A stretch of 64,000 bases of DNA from Udaeobacter sp963725505 (GTDB lineage Bacteria > Verrucomicrobiota > Verrucomicrobiia > Chthoniobacterales > UBA10450). Of this stretch, positions 18,494-27,536 are shown one piece after another (positions within the stretch are counted from its first letter, which is position 1; every line of letters begins with the position of its first letter). Location of the stretch: the NCBI GenBank assembly GCA_963725505.1, contig CAVRYN010000008.1, forward strand, positions 11,426 through 75,425, read 5' to 3'. The position numbers were made by a program, and so were the translations under genes. Below the pieces are notes generated by a model. That model saw only the letters and a program-made list of their open reading frames with translations, ran no database searches and was not told the origin of the DNA.

Positions 18494-20294
18494 ATTTCGG
18501 CGAGGCCTGGAGCGCCGCCTGGTATTCGGGTTTCTTGTGATACTCGACCAGGCGGAATCCCCAACTGATTAGCGTCGAAAAATCTTTGGTCTTGGCCTTC
18601 TTTTCGTTCAGGAATTTCCCGATCCTGGCTTTCAGCTCCGGCTGTTGATCGGAGGTGTCGAGGATTTCGAAGATTTCCATCGACAACAACCAGTCTTCGG
18701 AGTGTTCGGCCTGCTGTGTTTCCCAGATTTCGCCGAGTCGTTCATAACCCGCCTTGCTCTCGCGAATCTTGCGCACCTGCGCGTACAAATTTTCAAGGCG
18801 CTTTCGTTTTGCGTCCAAAGGAACTTTGATGGTCCGCTCCTTCGGAACGAGCGCTACCTGATTGTATGCGTCCTTGTCTGCCGCTCCATTAAACACCGAA
18901 CTGATTCGCTCGCCGACTGCCATGTCGTACATGCCCCAGTCGGGATCGAACAGAATGCGCTCACCGTATTTCGCGCTGCAATTTGAGAATGTGATCAACA
19001 GTAATCTGCCGTCGCGGTGCAAGATTTTCTCGACCCTGCCTGAAACGACGATGCCGCTGACGAACTCAAGCTTTGCCTTCGTGCCCTCAACAATTCCGAG
19101 CGCATGCAGTTGATCGCTGGTGAGCGATTCAGGCGATGTAGATGTTTGTTTCCATTTCCCGATCGGCGAACCGAAGCCTTCCTTGTGATAATCGATGCCG
19201 TGGCCTTCGAGTTCTTTGTTCTGGAAGGCCAGCGCCGTCTTGCCACTTGTCCGCAGATAAATCGGGGAATTGTCTTCGTCCGTGATGACTTCGGTGAAAA
19301 CTCCGCTGACCTGCAAGCCGGATGAATATTCGCAGGTGGCGACATTCTTGCATTCGATGGCCTTGTTGATCCCTTCGAGGCCGCCAACCTTGAATGCCAT
19401 TTTGTTCGCGAATTCTTCGAGGACATCCTTGAGATGCTGAAAATCGCGGCAGACGAAAAGCTGCGGCTGTTTGGTGGTGATATCAAACGGCTGATTCATC
19501 GCGTCGATGGAGTAGGGGATCTTCTTCACAGCCGGCTCTAGGCATGAGACCGATTCGCCAATCGATGAGAGCAATCCCGCTCCGTAAATCTTTGGATTCT
19601 CGAGTGTACCGATAAGACCGTATTCGACTGTCCACCAATGCAAGCGCGAGAGCAGCGCCATTTCCGAAGGTTCGCCCAAAGTTTTTTGTCGATGCTCAAC
19701 CAGCTTTGTCGCTTCCTCGACTTCTTTCGGGTCCGCGTTCGGTCGCTCCTTCAGGATCGACAGGTGTCGGATCGCCTGGTACACCTCGAAATCTTTTTTC
19801 GAAGACATCGCTTTTGCGCCGACTTCGCCGAAGCGCTGCAAATATTTCGAGTACTCGCGATCGACAATGATCGGCGCGTGACCCGCAGCCTCGTGCACGA
19901 TATCCGGCGCAGGCGTGTATTCGATGTGATGGATCTGGCGCATGTCGCACGCGATCACCAGCACTTTGTAAGCTTGAAATTCCATAAACGCAGCCGGTGG
20001 AATGAACCCGTCCACGGCCACCGCGCCCCAGTCGATTTTCGCCAGAATATCGTTCATCTCTTCGATGCGCGGGATACGCTCGAATGAGATCCCGGTGTTG
20101 AGCAGCCCCTTGAAATAAACTTTGTGCGCATACTCGCGCAGGAAAAAAATGTTCTGACGCATGATGAACCGCCAGACCGCGTGATCGACCGATGTGTAAT
20201 CGTCGTAACGCTGATCAACTGCGAATTGGAGCAAATGTTTAGGACAACTGGCGACTGCCGCGTTGTCATAGCTGATACCGCCTTGGGCTTTCAT
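18492..20294 (-). CDS. phhA: Aromatic amino acid hydroxylase (phenylalanine 4-monooxygenase type), long form
   Basis: Pterin-dependent non-heme iron hydroxylase, most likely Phe to Tyr. The catalytic domain occupies the first 300 residues; PDIVHEAAGH supplies His134 and His139, and WTVEYG supplies Glu224, the expected 2-His-1-Glu facial triad. The protein is 600 aa, roughly twice the usual bacterial length. The last 300 residues lack an ACT-type regulatory signature and contain a beta-rich segment and a Lys/Glu-rich helical end. A strong AAGGAGG precedes the ATG. Pterin synthesis genes face it from the other side, and a carbinolamine dehydratase is at 48.1 kb. Tyr or Trp specificity cannot be excluded. 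Confidence 0.92.
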   Translation of the reverse strand: MKAQGGISYDNAAVASCPKHLLQFAVDQRYDDYTSVDHAVWRFIMRQNIFFLREYAHKVYFKGLLNTGISFERIPRIEEMNDILAKIDWGAVAVDGFIPPAAFMEFQAYKVLVIACDMRQIHHIEYTPAPDIVHEAAGHAPIIVDREYSKYLQRFGEVGAKAMSSKKDFEVYQAIRHLSILKERPNADPKEVEEATKLVEHRQKTLGEPSEMALLSRLHWWTVEYGLIGTLENPKIYGAGLLSSIGESVSCLEPAVKKIPYSIDAMNQPFDITTKQPQLFVCRDFQHLKDVLEEFANKMAFKVGGLEGINKAIECKNVATCEYSSGLQVSGVFTEVITDEDNSPIYLRTSGKTALAFQNKELEGHGIDYHKEGFGSPIGKWKQTSTSPESLTSDQLHALGIVEGTKAKLEFVSGIVVSGRVEKILHRDGRLLLITFSNCSAKYGERILFDPDWGMYDMAVGERISSVFNGAADKDAYNQVALVPKERTIKVPLDAKRKRLENLYAQVRKIRESKAGYERLGEIWETQQAEHSEDWLLSMEIFEILDTSDQQPELKARIGKFLNEKKAKTKDFSTLISWGFRLVEYHKKPEYQAALQASPK

Positions 20295-20381
20295 CGAGGC
20301 ACCTCCTTCTTGGGCGAATGTAAGTTATGACTCGTTTGCAAAGCGGGCAAGAATGATTCCGTGATTCGCAGCCCTCAGTAT

Positions 20382-20494
20382 GTCATCCCGAGCAAAGCGC
20401 GGGACCCCACACAAGCTGGTTGATCACACAATCTACAGGAACACACACACTTCGACCGTGAGGTCCTTCGCCGTCTTCGCGGCTCAGGATGACA
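20382..20494. repeat. Family A inverted repeat, long variant
   Basis: Begins GTCATCCCGAGCAAAGCG and ends GCGGCTCAGGATGAC; the interior contains GTTGATCACACAA, as in the 23158 copy. It lies between the hydroxylase and DUF4349 genes. Confidence 0.65.
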
Positions 20495-20510
20495 AGAAAG
20501 GGCGCGCAGC

Positions 20511-22550
20511 TTACGATCCGGGGCGTCGCGCGCGAATTACGCGCCGCGTAATCCAGATTAGCGCAATCAACGCAATCACCCATGGCCCGAGGAACGCAAT
20601 CGCCACGCCGATCATACGCAAGCTCCACATGATTGCGCTGGCGCTTTGCGCCAGCGTGCCTCGCAGCGTGGCGAGCAAACCGCTCTCGTGCGAAACGATG
20701 TTGCCTTGGCTGTAAACCTGAATGGAGATGTCAGCTGGCGCGTTGGCTTCATCGACCTGTGTGCCTGTGCGGTCCTGGCGCTGCACGCTTACGTTCTCGA
20801 CTTTGCCGAGCGAGTTGAGCGATTGCATGAGCGCCGGGTAATTTTTCATCGACACGCGTAGCGAAACGTTGGCGAATTCGCGCCCGTCCGGGTCACGCGA
20901 AAACGATGAGCTGCGGATCCGTCCGCCTTGCTTCTCCGCCAGAGCGCGGAGCTCCTTGGCCTTTTCGTCCACTGACGAGGTGCGAATGCGCAGACTGGTC
21001 TGCTGCAAGGCTTGCTCCTGTTCCTCGCGCGAGATGGTGATGTTGAGTTGCACCTTGTCGCGCTTTGTCCTGGCATTTTCAGACATTCCTTCGCCGCCCT
21101 GGGCGATACGTTCCGTCTGCGTTTGGAAATTTTCCACGCGTCCGAACCCTTTCGTTCGAGCGATCACCGCCTCGCTCTCTTCCGGAGCAATCAACATGCT
21201 CATTTGCGCTGAAACGCGTCCGGAGTAATCACGGTTCAGTTGCGCGTTTGTGATCTGCACCTTCAGCGATGCCAGGCTTTTGATATCGTTATAAATTTTC
21301 TCCACATCGGGCGCGTAAAGCGCGAGCTGCGCGCGCTCCTTGAGCAGGAAGGCCGCTGGTTGCTCCATGTCCTTCTCCGCGAGCGAAATCGTTACCGTGG
21401 CGAACTGCACCTGGGAATCCCAATACTTCAGTTCGCCCTGCATTTTCTCGATCTCTTCGCGAACGCGACCGAGTTCCTTCTCCACCTGGAGTAAATCAGA
21501 AACTTTGCCCGTCTTGGTTTTCAGCATGTCGATCAGACGCTGCTCCATCACCCGGGCGTTCTTCAAGCGCGCGTCGGTATCGAAGTACGCCTTGGTCACG
21601 TCTTCCGTGCCCAGTGTTTGGTTTTTCAACTCGCCAAGCCCGCGAACTTTTTGCAGAAAGTGATCTAAATTTTCGGGCAGTAACTTGACGATTACTTGCC
21701 CGCGCAACTTTCCATTCGCCTGTTTGTCCGAATTTGTCGTCGCGACATAACCCTTCTCTTCATTTGCAATGGCCGTGATCTTTTGCACCGCATCATCAAA
21801 GCTAACGACCTCAAGCTCAGCCGTTGCGTTGCGAATCAGTTTCCGATTGCCCAGTTCCGGCGCGGGCCTGTCCGGCCGAGGTTGTTCGGTCACGTCGGCA
21901 CGGGCAAGATTCTCCGCTGCTGCGGCTAATCCTTGAGTTTGAGTGGCTTCTAACTGCGCTGTCTTGGCCGGTGCAACTGTTGCCGGAAACGCTTTGAAGT
22001 CCCGCTGGAGTTTTGATCTGCTTTCACTGGATGACTGCGGTGCTGCAAGTGCCAAATCTTTGGGTTTTCCAGCGGCAAGTTCATCCGATTTATCCAGAGC
22101 GCCTGCGCGAGCGGGCTCCGAGCCTGCCGCCTGTGCCGGTTGTTCGAGCAACTGTTCGTTCGCGTAGCGGTCACGAGCCCCTGGCGCAGTTGCAGTTTCT
22201 CCGGTGACCATCCGGCCGAGCTGCACAAGTCCGAGCAACACCGCAGCGACTGCGGTGACTTGTGCGGCGCGCAAACGCATCAGATCAGCAAGCAATTTTA
22301 TTGGTCCGCTTCTTTCGGGGATGCGCTGGCGAAAGCTGGCCAGCATTCGTTGTTCGAAAGCCGGATCGGGTTTCTGCTGAGCGAGAGTTTCTTCCAGAAT
22401 TTTGTTCATGGTCTTAGTTTCCTGATGAGTTTTTCGGCATGCGGCGCACTCGACGAGATGAGTATGCAACTGACGCTGCTCCTCCTCTGAAAGTTCCCCG
22501 TAAAGATCGGCAGCCAGCCAGTTGTCGATTTCGTTGTGAACGGTTCCCAT
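20511..22550 (-). CDS. Anti-sigma factor-like protein with zinc-finger and DUF4349 domains
   Basis: A 679-aa protein. The N-terminal LHTHLVECAACRKTHQ is a zf-HC2 anti-sigma zinc finger, and a membrane helix follows near residues 92-108. After an Ala/Gln-rich linker comes a DUF4349 region (RKLIRNATAELEV..., coiled-coil VEKELGRVREEIEKMQGEL), then a second related segment (QLNITISREEQEQALQQ), and a final membrane helix near the C-terminus with a basic tail. The start at 22550 lies 5 bp after the stop of the ECF sigma gene, so the two are co-transcribed. It probably holds that sigma factor at the membrane. DUF4349 has no settled function. Confidence 0.8.
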   Translation of the reverse strand: MGTVHNEIDNWLAADLYGELSEEEQRQLHTHLVECAACRKTHQETKTMNKILEETLAQQKPDPAFEQRMLASFRQRIPERSGPIKLLADLMRLRAAQVTAVAAVLLGLVQLGRMVTGETATAPGARDRYANEQLLEQPAQAAGSEPARAGALDKSDELAAGKPKDLALAAPQSSSESRSKLQRDFKAFPATVAPAKTAQLEATQTQGLAAAAENLARADVTEQPRPDRPAPELGNRKLIRNATAELEVVSFDDAVQKITAIANEEKGYVATTNSDKQANGKLRGQVIVKLLPENLDHFLQKVRGLGELKNQTLGTEDVTKAYFDTDARLKNARVMEQRLIDMLKTKTGKVSDLLQVEKELGRVREEIEKMQGELKYWDSQVQFATVTISLAEKDMEQPAAFLLKERAQLALYAPDVEKIYNDIKSLASLKVQITNAQLNRDYSGRVSAQMSMLIAPEESEAVIARTKGFGRVENFQTQTERIAQGGEGMSENARTKRDKVQLNITISREEQEQALQQTSLRIRTSSVDEKAKELRALAEKQGGRIRSSSFSRDPDGREFANVSLRVSMKNYPALMQSLNSLGKVENVSVQRQDRTGTQVDEANAPADISIQVYSQGNIVSHESGLLATLRGTLAQSASAIMWSLRMIGVAIAFLGPWVIALIALIWITRRVIRARRPGS

Positions 22551-22554
22551 AAAT

Positions 22555-23088
22555 TCAGTCCGTTGAAGCGAGAGCGGGGCGAAGTTGTTTGCGCATCGAA
22601 GCCAGCGCGCGGCCGAGAATTCCGCGCAGCGCGCCATTGGTCAGGCCCAACGTGCTTTCAATAGTGCGATAATCCATTTCTTCGAAGTAACGCAGAGTCA
22701 GCGCAGCTCGATGAAGCTCCGGAAGAGCTGCGAGAGCGGAGTGCAGCTGTTGATCCAAAGCAGTTGGGTCGAGTGCTTCCGTTTCGCTGATTTCGATTGT
22801 TTCTGGAGGCAAGGGAATAGTCCGGCGTCTTCGCAACACGTCATGCGCCCGATATCGCGCAATCGCAGCCAGCCACGCGGGAAATTTCTCTGGGTCGCGC
22901 ACGCGCCAGCGCGTCTTCCATGCTTTGACCAGCGAATCCTGCACGACGTCCTCGGCTTCCTCGCGGTTTTGGAGGATGCCGTAGGCAATGGCGAAAAGGG
23001 CCCGGCTGTGGGTGCGAATAATCATTTCAAATGCCTCCCGATCGCCGTGAATGGCCGCCTGGTATTGTTTGCGTTCACTGGCATCCAT
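22555..23088 (-). CDS. RNA polymerase sigma factor, ECF subfamily
   Basis: A 177-aa sigma-70 family protein with region 2 (EMIIRTHSRALFAIAYGIL and EEAEDVVQDSLVKAW) and region 4 (ALAALPELHRAALTLRYFEE, helix-turn-helix DYRTIESTLGLTNGALRG), but no regions 1 or 3, typical of ECF sigma factors. It is immediately upstream of its likely anti-sigma partner. Such pairs usually control envelope stress genes and their own operon. The promoter would lie between 23089 and the family A repeat starting at 23158; I cannot identify it with confidence. Confidence 0.92.
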   Translation of the reverse strand: MDASERKQYQAAIHGDREAFEMIIRTHSRALFAIAYGILQNREEAEDVVQDSLVKAWKTRWRVRDPEKFPAWLAAIARYRAHDVLRRRRTIPLPPETIEISETEALDPTALDQQLHSALAALPELHRAALTLRYFEEMDYRTIESTLGLTNGALRGILGRALASMRKQLRPALASTD

Positions 23089-23157
23089 TGTTTTGCGATC
23101 TAAAGCCTAGACGTTTAAACACGCGATTCCGCGCGAAAATTTTTCACTTATTTATTC

Positions 23158-23274
23158 GTCATCCCGAGCGAAGCGAGGCATCTCACACAAGCCGATTGAT
23201 CACACAAGGCAGTTCGGAACGCACCGGCTTCGATTGTGAGGTCCCTCGCCGTCTACGCGGCTCGGGATGACAAA
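23158..23274. repeat. Family A inverted repeat, long variant
   Basis: Begins GTCATCCCGAGCGAAGCGAG and ends CGCGGCTCGGGATGAC. It is very similar to the 20382 copy, including the GATTGATCACACAA interior. Confidence 0.7.
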
Positions 23275-23282
23275 CGGGAGTA

Positions 23283-24257
23283 TCAGAAAATGATGACCGT
23301 ATTGCCGACGCTCACAAGGTCCTTTACTCGCGCGGCGTCCCAGTTTGCCAGACGAATGCAACCGTGACTCGCAGCGCGGCCAATTGTCTCGGGATTATTC
23401 GTGCCGTGAATGCCGATGCCAGGTTTGTTCAAGCCCATCCAGAGAATGCCGACCAGATTGTTCGGCCCTGGCGGGAGGTTGTAGTAGTTCTCGGTGCGCA
23501 CGCCGTAGTTGAGCATCCCTTCATCATAGCGGAACCATGGCCAAACACTCGCGCCGAGAATTTTCCACGTGCCCACCGGCGCAGGCAACGTTTTTGATCC
23601 CGGTGTAATCGGAAACACGCAGACGAGTTGATCTTTGTCGAAGACTTCAAGCAGGTGTTCTTTTGTATCGACGAAAATCTTCCGCGCCGCGAATGCCGGA
23701 TTTTCGGGAACTTTTCCTTCGGTGAATTTTTCTACCTCAAATGGCAGGACATTTGGCACGTTCAGGACCTCGCCTGACTGAAGGTGTTCCCAATTTTTGC
23801 CGGGGTTCAGTTTCTGGATGAACGCCTCGGCAGAATGAAAGCGCTCGGCGACGAATTCCAGTAGCGACGTGTAAGGCAGCCATTTCAATCGCGCCTGCTC
23901 GGCGTGGCCGCTTGGAACGTCGCCGATCAATTTCAAATCGTCTTCCTTGATTGTATAGGTGGTGTAAGTCACTGGCACCTGATCGAGCATCCATTGATCG
24001 ACTGCGCCGGTCTTTGGCATCGCCCGAGCGTGTTTGTATGAAATGAGCGCTTTCCGAAAAAATTCACCCATTTTTCCGTCGATTTTGCCGGGCCCGAAAT
24101 CGCAGTTGTCCAAAAAGATTTGCAACCGCGTAGCGGTTTCCTCGTCGTAATTCGGCAACGCCACAGGATAAACTCTGGGTGGCGGAGTAGACGTGTCCTG
24201 GGCAAGTGCGGAGATCGATAGCGCGCCGAGCAGGAGAATTGGAAAGCCGAATTTCAT
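23283..24257 (-). CDS. L,D-transpeptidase (YkuD domain)
   Basis: Periplasmic enzyme that forms 3-3 cross-links or anchors proteins to peptidoglycan. The 324-aa protein begins with a signal peptide (MKFGFPILLLGALSISALAQ). Residues 45-90 look like a peptidoglycan-binding helical domain, and a LysM-like segment (LNPGKNWEHLQSGEVLNVPN) precedes the catalytic domain, which ends with the YkuD signature HGTNNP...SHGCIRLANWD (His298, nucleophile Cys300). Together with the DD-carboxypeptidase at 0.5 kb this gives the window two peptidoglycan-remodelling enzymes. Confidence 0.92.
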   Translation of the reverse strand: MKFGFPILLLGALSISALAQDTSTPPPRVYPVALPNYDEETATRLQIFLDNCDFGPGKIDGKMGEFFRKALISYKHARAMPKTGAVDQWMLDQVPVTYTTYTIKEDDLKLIGDVPSGHAEQARLKWLPYTSLLEFVAERFHSAEAFIQKLNPGKNWEHLQSGEVLNVPNVLPFEVEKFTEGKVPENPAFAARKIFVDTKEHLLEVFDKDQLVCVFPITPGSKTLPAPVGTWKILGASVWPWFRYDEGMLNYGVRTENYYNLPPGPNNLVGILWMGLNKPGIGIHGTNNPETIGRAASHGCIRLANWDAARVKDLVSVGNTVIIF

Positions 24258-24318
24258 CGGCGGAAGTTACGCGCTGTGAATCCCACCATGCAAACGTGTT
24301 ACTGGCGGAACGCTCTCA

Positions 24319-24377
24319 AGGAACGACGGCTTCCAAGCGGTCGTTCAAGAATTTGACGGCTGTGAAACCGTCATTCT
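24319..24377. repeat. Small inverted repeat (GACGGCT family)
   Basis: GGAACGACGGCTTCCAAGCGGTCGTTC followed by GACGGCTGTGAAACCGTC; two adjacent hairpins at the 3' end of treZ. A related element is at 26313. Confidence 0.5.
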
Positions 24378-26287
24378 TTGTGTTCCGGCCGCAGCGCGAA
24401 GGCAGATTCGGCCGGTAAAAACCATTGCTTCTCATTTGCAATTGCAACCGCGCCCGATCCGCCGTAGCGCGGCGAGTCGCCGGTCCAGAGCGTTTCCCAC
24501 GTGCAACCGGTAAGCGGAGCGAGCAGAGGTTCTGAAGCGGGATGCAAGACTTGGCTCTCTCCAAGGTTCACGACCAGAAGCCGATCGTCGTTTTCCCTCG
24601 AGAAATATCTCAGAACGAAACTCACTGGTCCGAGGACCGCACCATCAATTCCGCCAGAACTCTGCTGGCGGAAGCGCGAATCTTCGCGTCGCAATTTTAG
24701 AAGATCGATGTGCAGATCGTAAAGTTGCCGATTCTTTTGGCGCTCCGAAAAATCCAATTTGCACCTGGCAAACACGTCCGGATCATCCGGCGCAGGTAAA
24801 TTTTTCCATGCCTCTTCTTGTGTCAGCGATACAAATGGCGCCAGCCATTCAGCGCGACCTTTCCGAATCGCTTCGCGCACGGAAGCATCGCCTATGTCTG
24901 CGAAAAAAAGGAACGGGCTGGACACGCCGAACTCTTGTCCCTGAAACAGCAACGGTGTCCATGGGCCGAGCAGGAGAAATGCGGTCATAGCGCGGTGGCG
25001 TGCGGGTGACGTTTGAAACCGCAACCGTTCGCCTTGCCCGGTGTTCGCGATTTGATCGTGATTTTCGATGAAACAAACGAAGGCCTCCGGAGCAATGCCG
25101 GACGTCGGTGTTCCACGCAATGCTTTGCGCCATGAGAGCGCCTGCCCTTGATAAAGAAAACCGTATTTCGCGGCGGAAATAAATTCCTGCGGCGCGCCGA
25201 GGTAATCGCCGTAGTAAGCTTCGTTGCGACCGGTCAGCGCCACCACGGCGCTGTGGTGAAAATCGTCGTTCCACATCCCGTCCAGATCATCGCCGCCTTC
25301 GGCAAGTGGCCGCGCCATCTTCGCTTCCTGCAGATCGTTCTCGGCGATTAGAAGAATCGAGCGCGAATCGGCTGCCTCCCGCGCAGCGTGTCCGACAGCG
25401 CCGATGATGTATTCGTCGGCTTGATCGCGAATGGCGTGTGTCGCGTCGAAGCGGAATCCGTCGAAGTGAAATTCCTCAATCCAGTAACGCCCATTCGTGA
25501 TGAAGAATTCCCGGACTGGTCCCGAATTCGGCCCGTCAAAATTAATCGCATTACCCCATTCGTTTTCCTTTTCGCGAATCAGATAATCGTCGGAGAAAAC
25601 AGCGAGATAATTTCCGTCCGGTCCGAAGTGATTGTAAACGACATCGAGAATAACGCCCAAACCTAACGAGTGCGCCCGGTCGATGAATGTGCGCAAGTCG
25701 TCGGGTGTTCCGTACAAATGGGCCGGTGCAAAAGGATTTACCCCGTCGTAACCCCAGCCAAATTTCCCGGGGAAATCCGCGACCGGCATCATTTCGACCA
25801 CCGTGATTCCGATGCGCGCCAGCTCCGACAACTGCTCCGCTGCGGCCCGCCACGTTCCTTCCTTCGTAAAAGTGCCGATGTGCATTTCGTAGATGATTTG
25901 GCCCTTTAATTTAATGCCCGGCCAATTTGTGTCCGCCCATCGGAATTGCCGTGGATCGATTACGCAAGAGGGTCCGTGTGGTCCTTCCGGCTGAAAGCGC
26001 GATGCCGGATCGGGATAAAAATTTTCTCCGCCATTTACTCGAAATCGGTAACGGCTACCCGCGCCGGCGTTCACAGCGCCAGAAAAATATCCACCTGCTT
26101 CCGGTGTCAGCGGATAGAAGACTGGCTTCGAGCCAGCGCCGTCTTCCAGCACAACATCGACCTCTCGAGCTTTTGGCGCCCAAACGCGAAAATGCGTTTG
26201 GTCTTTGCCGATTACTTCGGCGCCAATCGGATAGCGGCGTTGCGCGTGATGAAATTCTCGTTTCGCGTCAAGCATTTCTCTGAACAT
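24371..26287 (-). CDS. treZ: Malto-oligosyltrehalose trehalohydrolase
   Basis: GH13 enzyme that releases trehalose from maltooligosyltrehalose (TreY/TreZ route). The 638-aa protein has an N-terminal CBM48-like domain (THFRVWAPKAREVDVVLED), then the barrel with IYEMHIGTFTKEGTW, GVILDVVYNHFGPDGNY, FRFDATHAI (nucleophile Asp) and LLIAEND (acid/base Glu), and HDQIANTGQGERL. I chose the ATG at 26287; a TTG five codons upstream is possible. TreY is not in the window. Trehalose synthesis usually serves osmotic or desiccation protection. Confidence 0.92.
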   Translation of the reverse strand: MFREMLDAKREFHHAQRRYPIGAEVIGKDQTHFRVWAPKAREVDVVLEDGAGSKPVFYPLTPEAGGYFSGAVNAGAGSRYRFRVNGGENFYPDPASRFQPEGPHGPSCVIDPRQFRWADTNWPGIKLKGQIIYEMHIGTFTKEGTWRAAAEQLSELARIGITVVEMMPVADFPGKFGWGYDGVNPFAPAHLYGTPDDLRTFIDRAHSLGLGVILDVVYNHFGPDGNYLAVFSDDYLIREKENEWGNAINFDGPNSGPVREFFITNGRYWIEEFHFDGFRFDATHAIRDQADEYIIGAVGHAAREAADSRSILLIAENDLQEAKMARPLAEGGDDLDGMWNDDFHHSAVVALTGRNEAYYGDYLGAPQEFISAAKYGFLYQGQALSWRKALRGTPTSGIAPEAFVCFIENHDQIANTGQGERLRFQTSPARHRAMTAFLLLGPWTPLLFQGQEFGVSSPFLFFADIGDASVREAIRKGRAEWLAPFVSLTQEEAWKNLPAPDDPDVFARCKLDFSERQKNRQLYDLHIDLLKLRREDSRFRQQSSGGIDGAVLGPVSFVLRYFSRENDDRLLVVNLGESQVLHPASEPLLAPLTGCTWETLWTGDSPRYGGSGAVAIANEKQWFLPAESAFALRPEHKE

Positions 26288-26312
26288 GCGGCGCTCGCGC
26301 AATCAAGCAATC

Positions 26313-26376
26313 AAGGAGCGACGGCTGCCCAGCCGTTGAGGTTGAGATCGACGGCTGCCCAAGCCGTCGTTCCTTG
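26313..26376. repeat. Inverted repeat (GACGGCT family)
   Basis: Left AAGGAGCGACGGCTGCCC and right GGGC/AAGCCGTCGTTCCTT are inverted copies, with two smaller GGCTGCCCAGCC hairpins. It lies between the divergent treZ and membrane-protein genes. Confidence 0.6.
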
Positions 26377-26415
26377 GTACATCGCGCTTGATCGCTTTGG
26401 GCAAAGCGTTTCAGA

Positions 26416-27414
26416 ATGCCACGCATGAATGGAACCGAACCCAAAATCGAAATCTTCAAGCCGTTTGGGGAAGCGTTCGAGTTGACGAAGAGGATTCTCT
26501 TTCAGCCGTTCGACGTAAAGAAATGGTTTGTGATTGGCTTTGCCGCGTGGCTGGCGAACCTGCTGGGTGGTGGCGGCGGTTTCAACTATCAGTACAACCG
26601 CCGTGAAGATGTGCAGAAGCTAAATGAGGCAATCAGCCAAATTCCGCATTCGATTCTCGTTATAGGCGTTTGCGTTCTGATCTCATTGGTTCTCGTTCTC
26701 ATTGTCTTGTTTGCCTGGCTCCGAGCACGGGGCGGTTTCATGTTTATCGACTGCATCGTGAAGAACCGCGGGGCAGTTGCGGAACCATGGCGTGAATTTC
26801 GCAAGGAAGGCAACAGCTATTTCCTGTTCTCGCTGGTGGTTGGGCTCTGCTTTCTGATATTCGCAGCGTTGCTTTCCCTGCCGTTGATCATCCTGGCGAT
26901 CAAAGGCCGTTACTACTTTTTCATTCACCGAGATCAGCTTAACATTTATCTGATATCGGCCATCGCCGCCTGGGTATTCATCATCCTGCTGCTCGTGCTT
27001 GTCTGGGCGCTAATCGCTAATTTTATGACGCCCGTGATGTATCGCCGCCGGTGCCGAGCCTACGAGGCGTTCCGGGCCGTCACGACACTGATCGCGGCGA
27101 ACCCGGGTGAAATCCTTTTGTATTGTTTGTTTTTGATTGTTCTTGCACTGGCAACGGTGATCGTCGCATGCCTGGTGACTTGTGCGACCTGCTGCATCGC
27201 TGCGATTCCGTATATCGGAACTGTGATTTTGCTGCCGGTCTTTGTTTTGCTTCGTTCATTTTCGCTTTTGTTTCTGCGCCAGTTCGGACCCGAATACGAT
27301 GTGTGGGCGGGCTCCATGCCACCGGAGTTTTTGCCGATCTTGTCACCCGCGCCGCTACCTTCGGCGTCTGCGTTGAATCCGCCGCCAGAACCACCTTTGC
27401 CTCCGGCCGGGTGA
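26416..27414 (+). CDS. Polytopic inner-membrane protein of unknown function
   Basis: A 332-aa protein with about six membrane helices (near residues 37-50, 78-102, 132-160, 177-200, 230-255 and 260-285) and a Pro-rich cytoplasmic tail. The N-terminal AFELTKRILFQPFDVKKWFVIGF and the later GGFMFIDCIVKNRG pattern are typical of a family of membrane proteins often annotated only as hypothetical (DUF7544-like). There is no signal peptide and no catalytic motif. An in-frame Met three residues after the first is an alternative start. Confidence 0.7.
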   Translation: MPRMNGTEPKIEIFKPFGEAFELTKRILFQPFDVKKWFVIGFAAWLANLLGGGGGFNYQYNRREDVQKLNEAISQIPHSILVIGVCVLISLVLVLIVLFAWLRARGGFMFIDCIVKNRGAVAEPWREFRKEGNSYFLFSLVVGLCFLIFAALLSLPLIILAIKGRYYFFIHRDQLNIYLISAIAAWVFIILLLVLVWALIANFMTPVMYRRRCRAYEAFRAVTTLIAANPGEILLYCLFLIVLALATVIVACLVTCATCCIAAIPYIGTVILLPVFVLLRSFSLLFLRQFGPEYDVWAGSMPPEFLPILSPAPLPSASALNPPPEPPLPPAG

Positions 27415-27536
27415 AACGAAAGCGTGAAAGTCAGGGATTAGAGGTCAGAGGGTGGATAGCAGCGATGGCAAAAGTCTGGAACAGTGCCAAGGAAGTCGGA
27501 AGGTAGATATCAGCGACTCGACCGGCTGATACTGTT

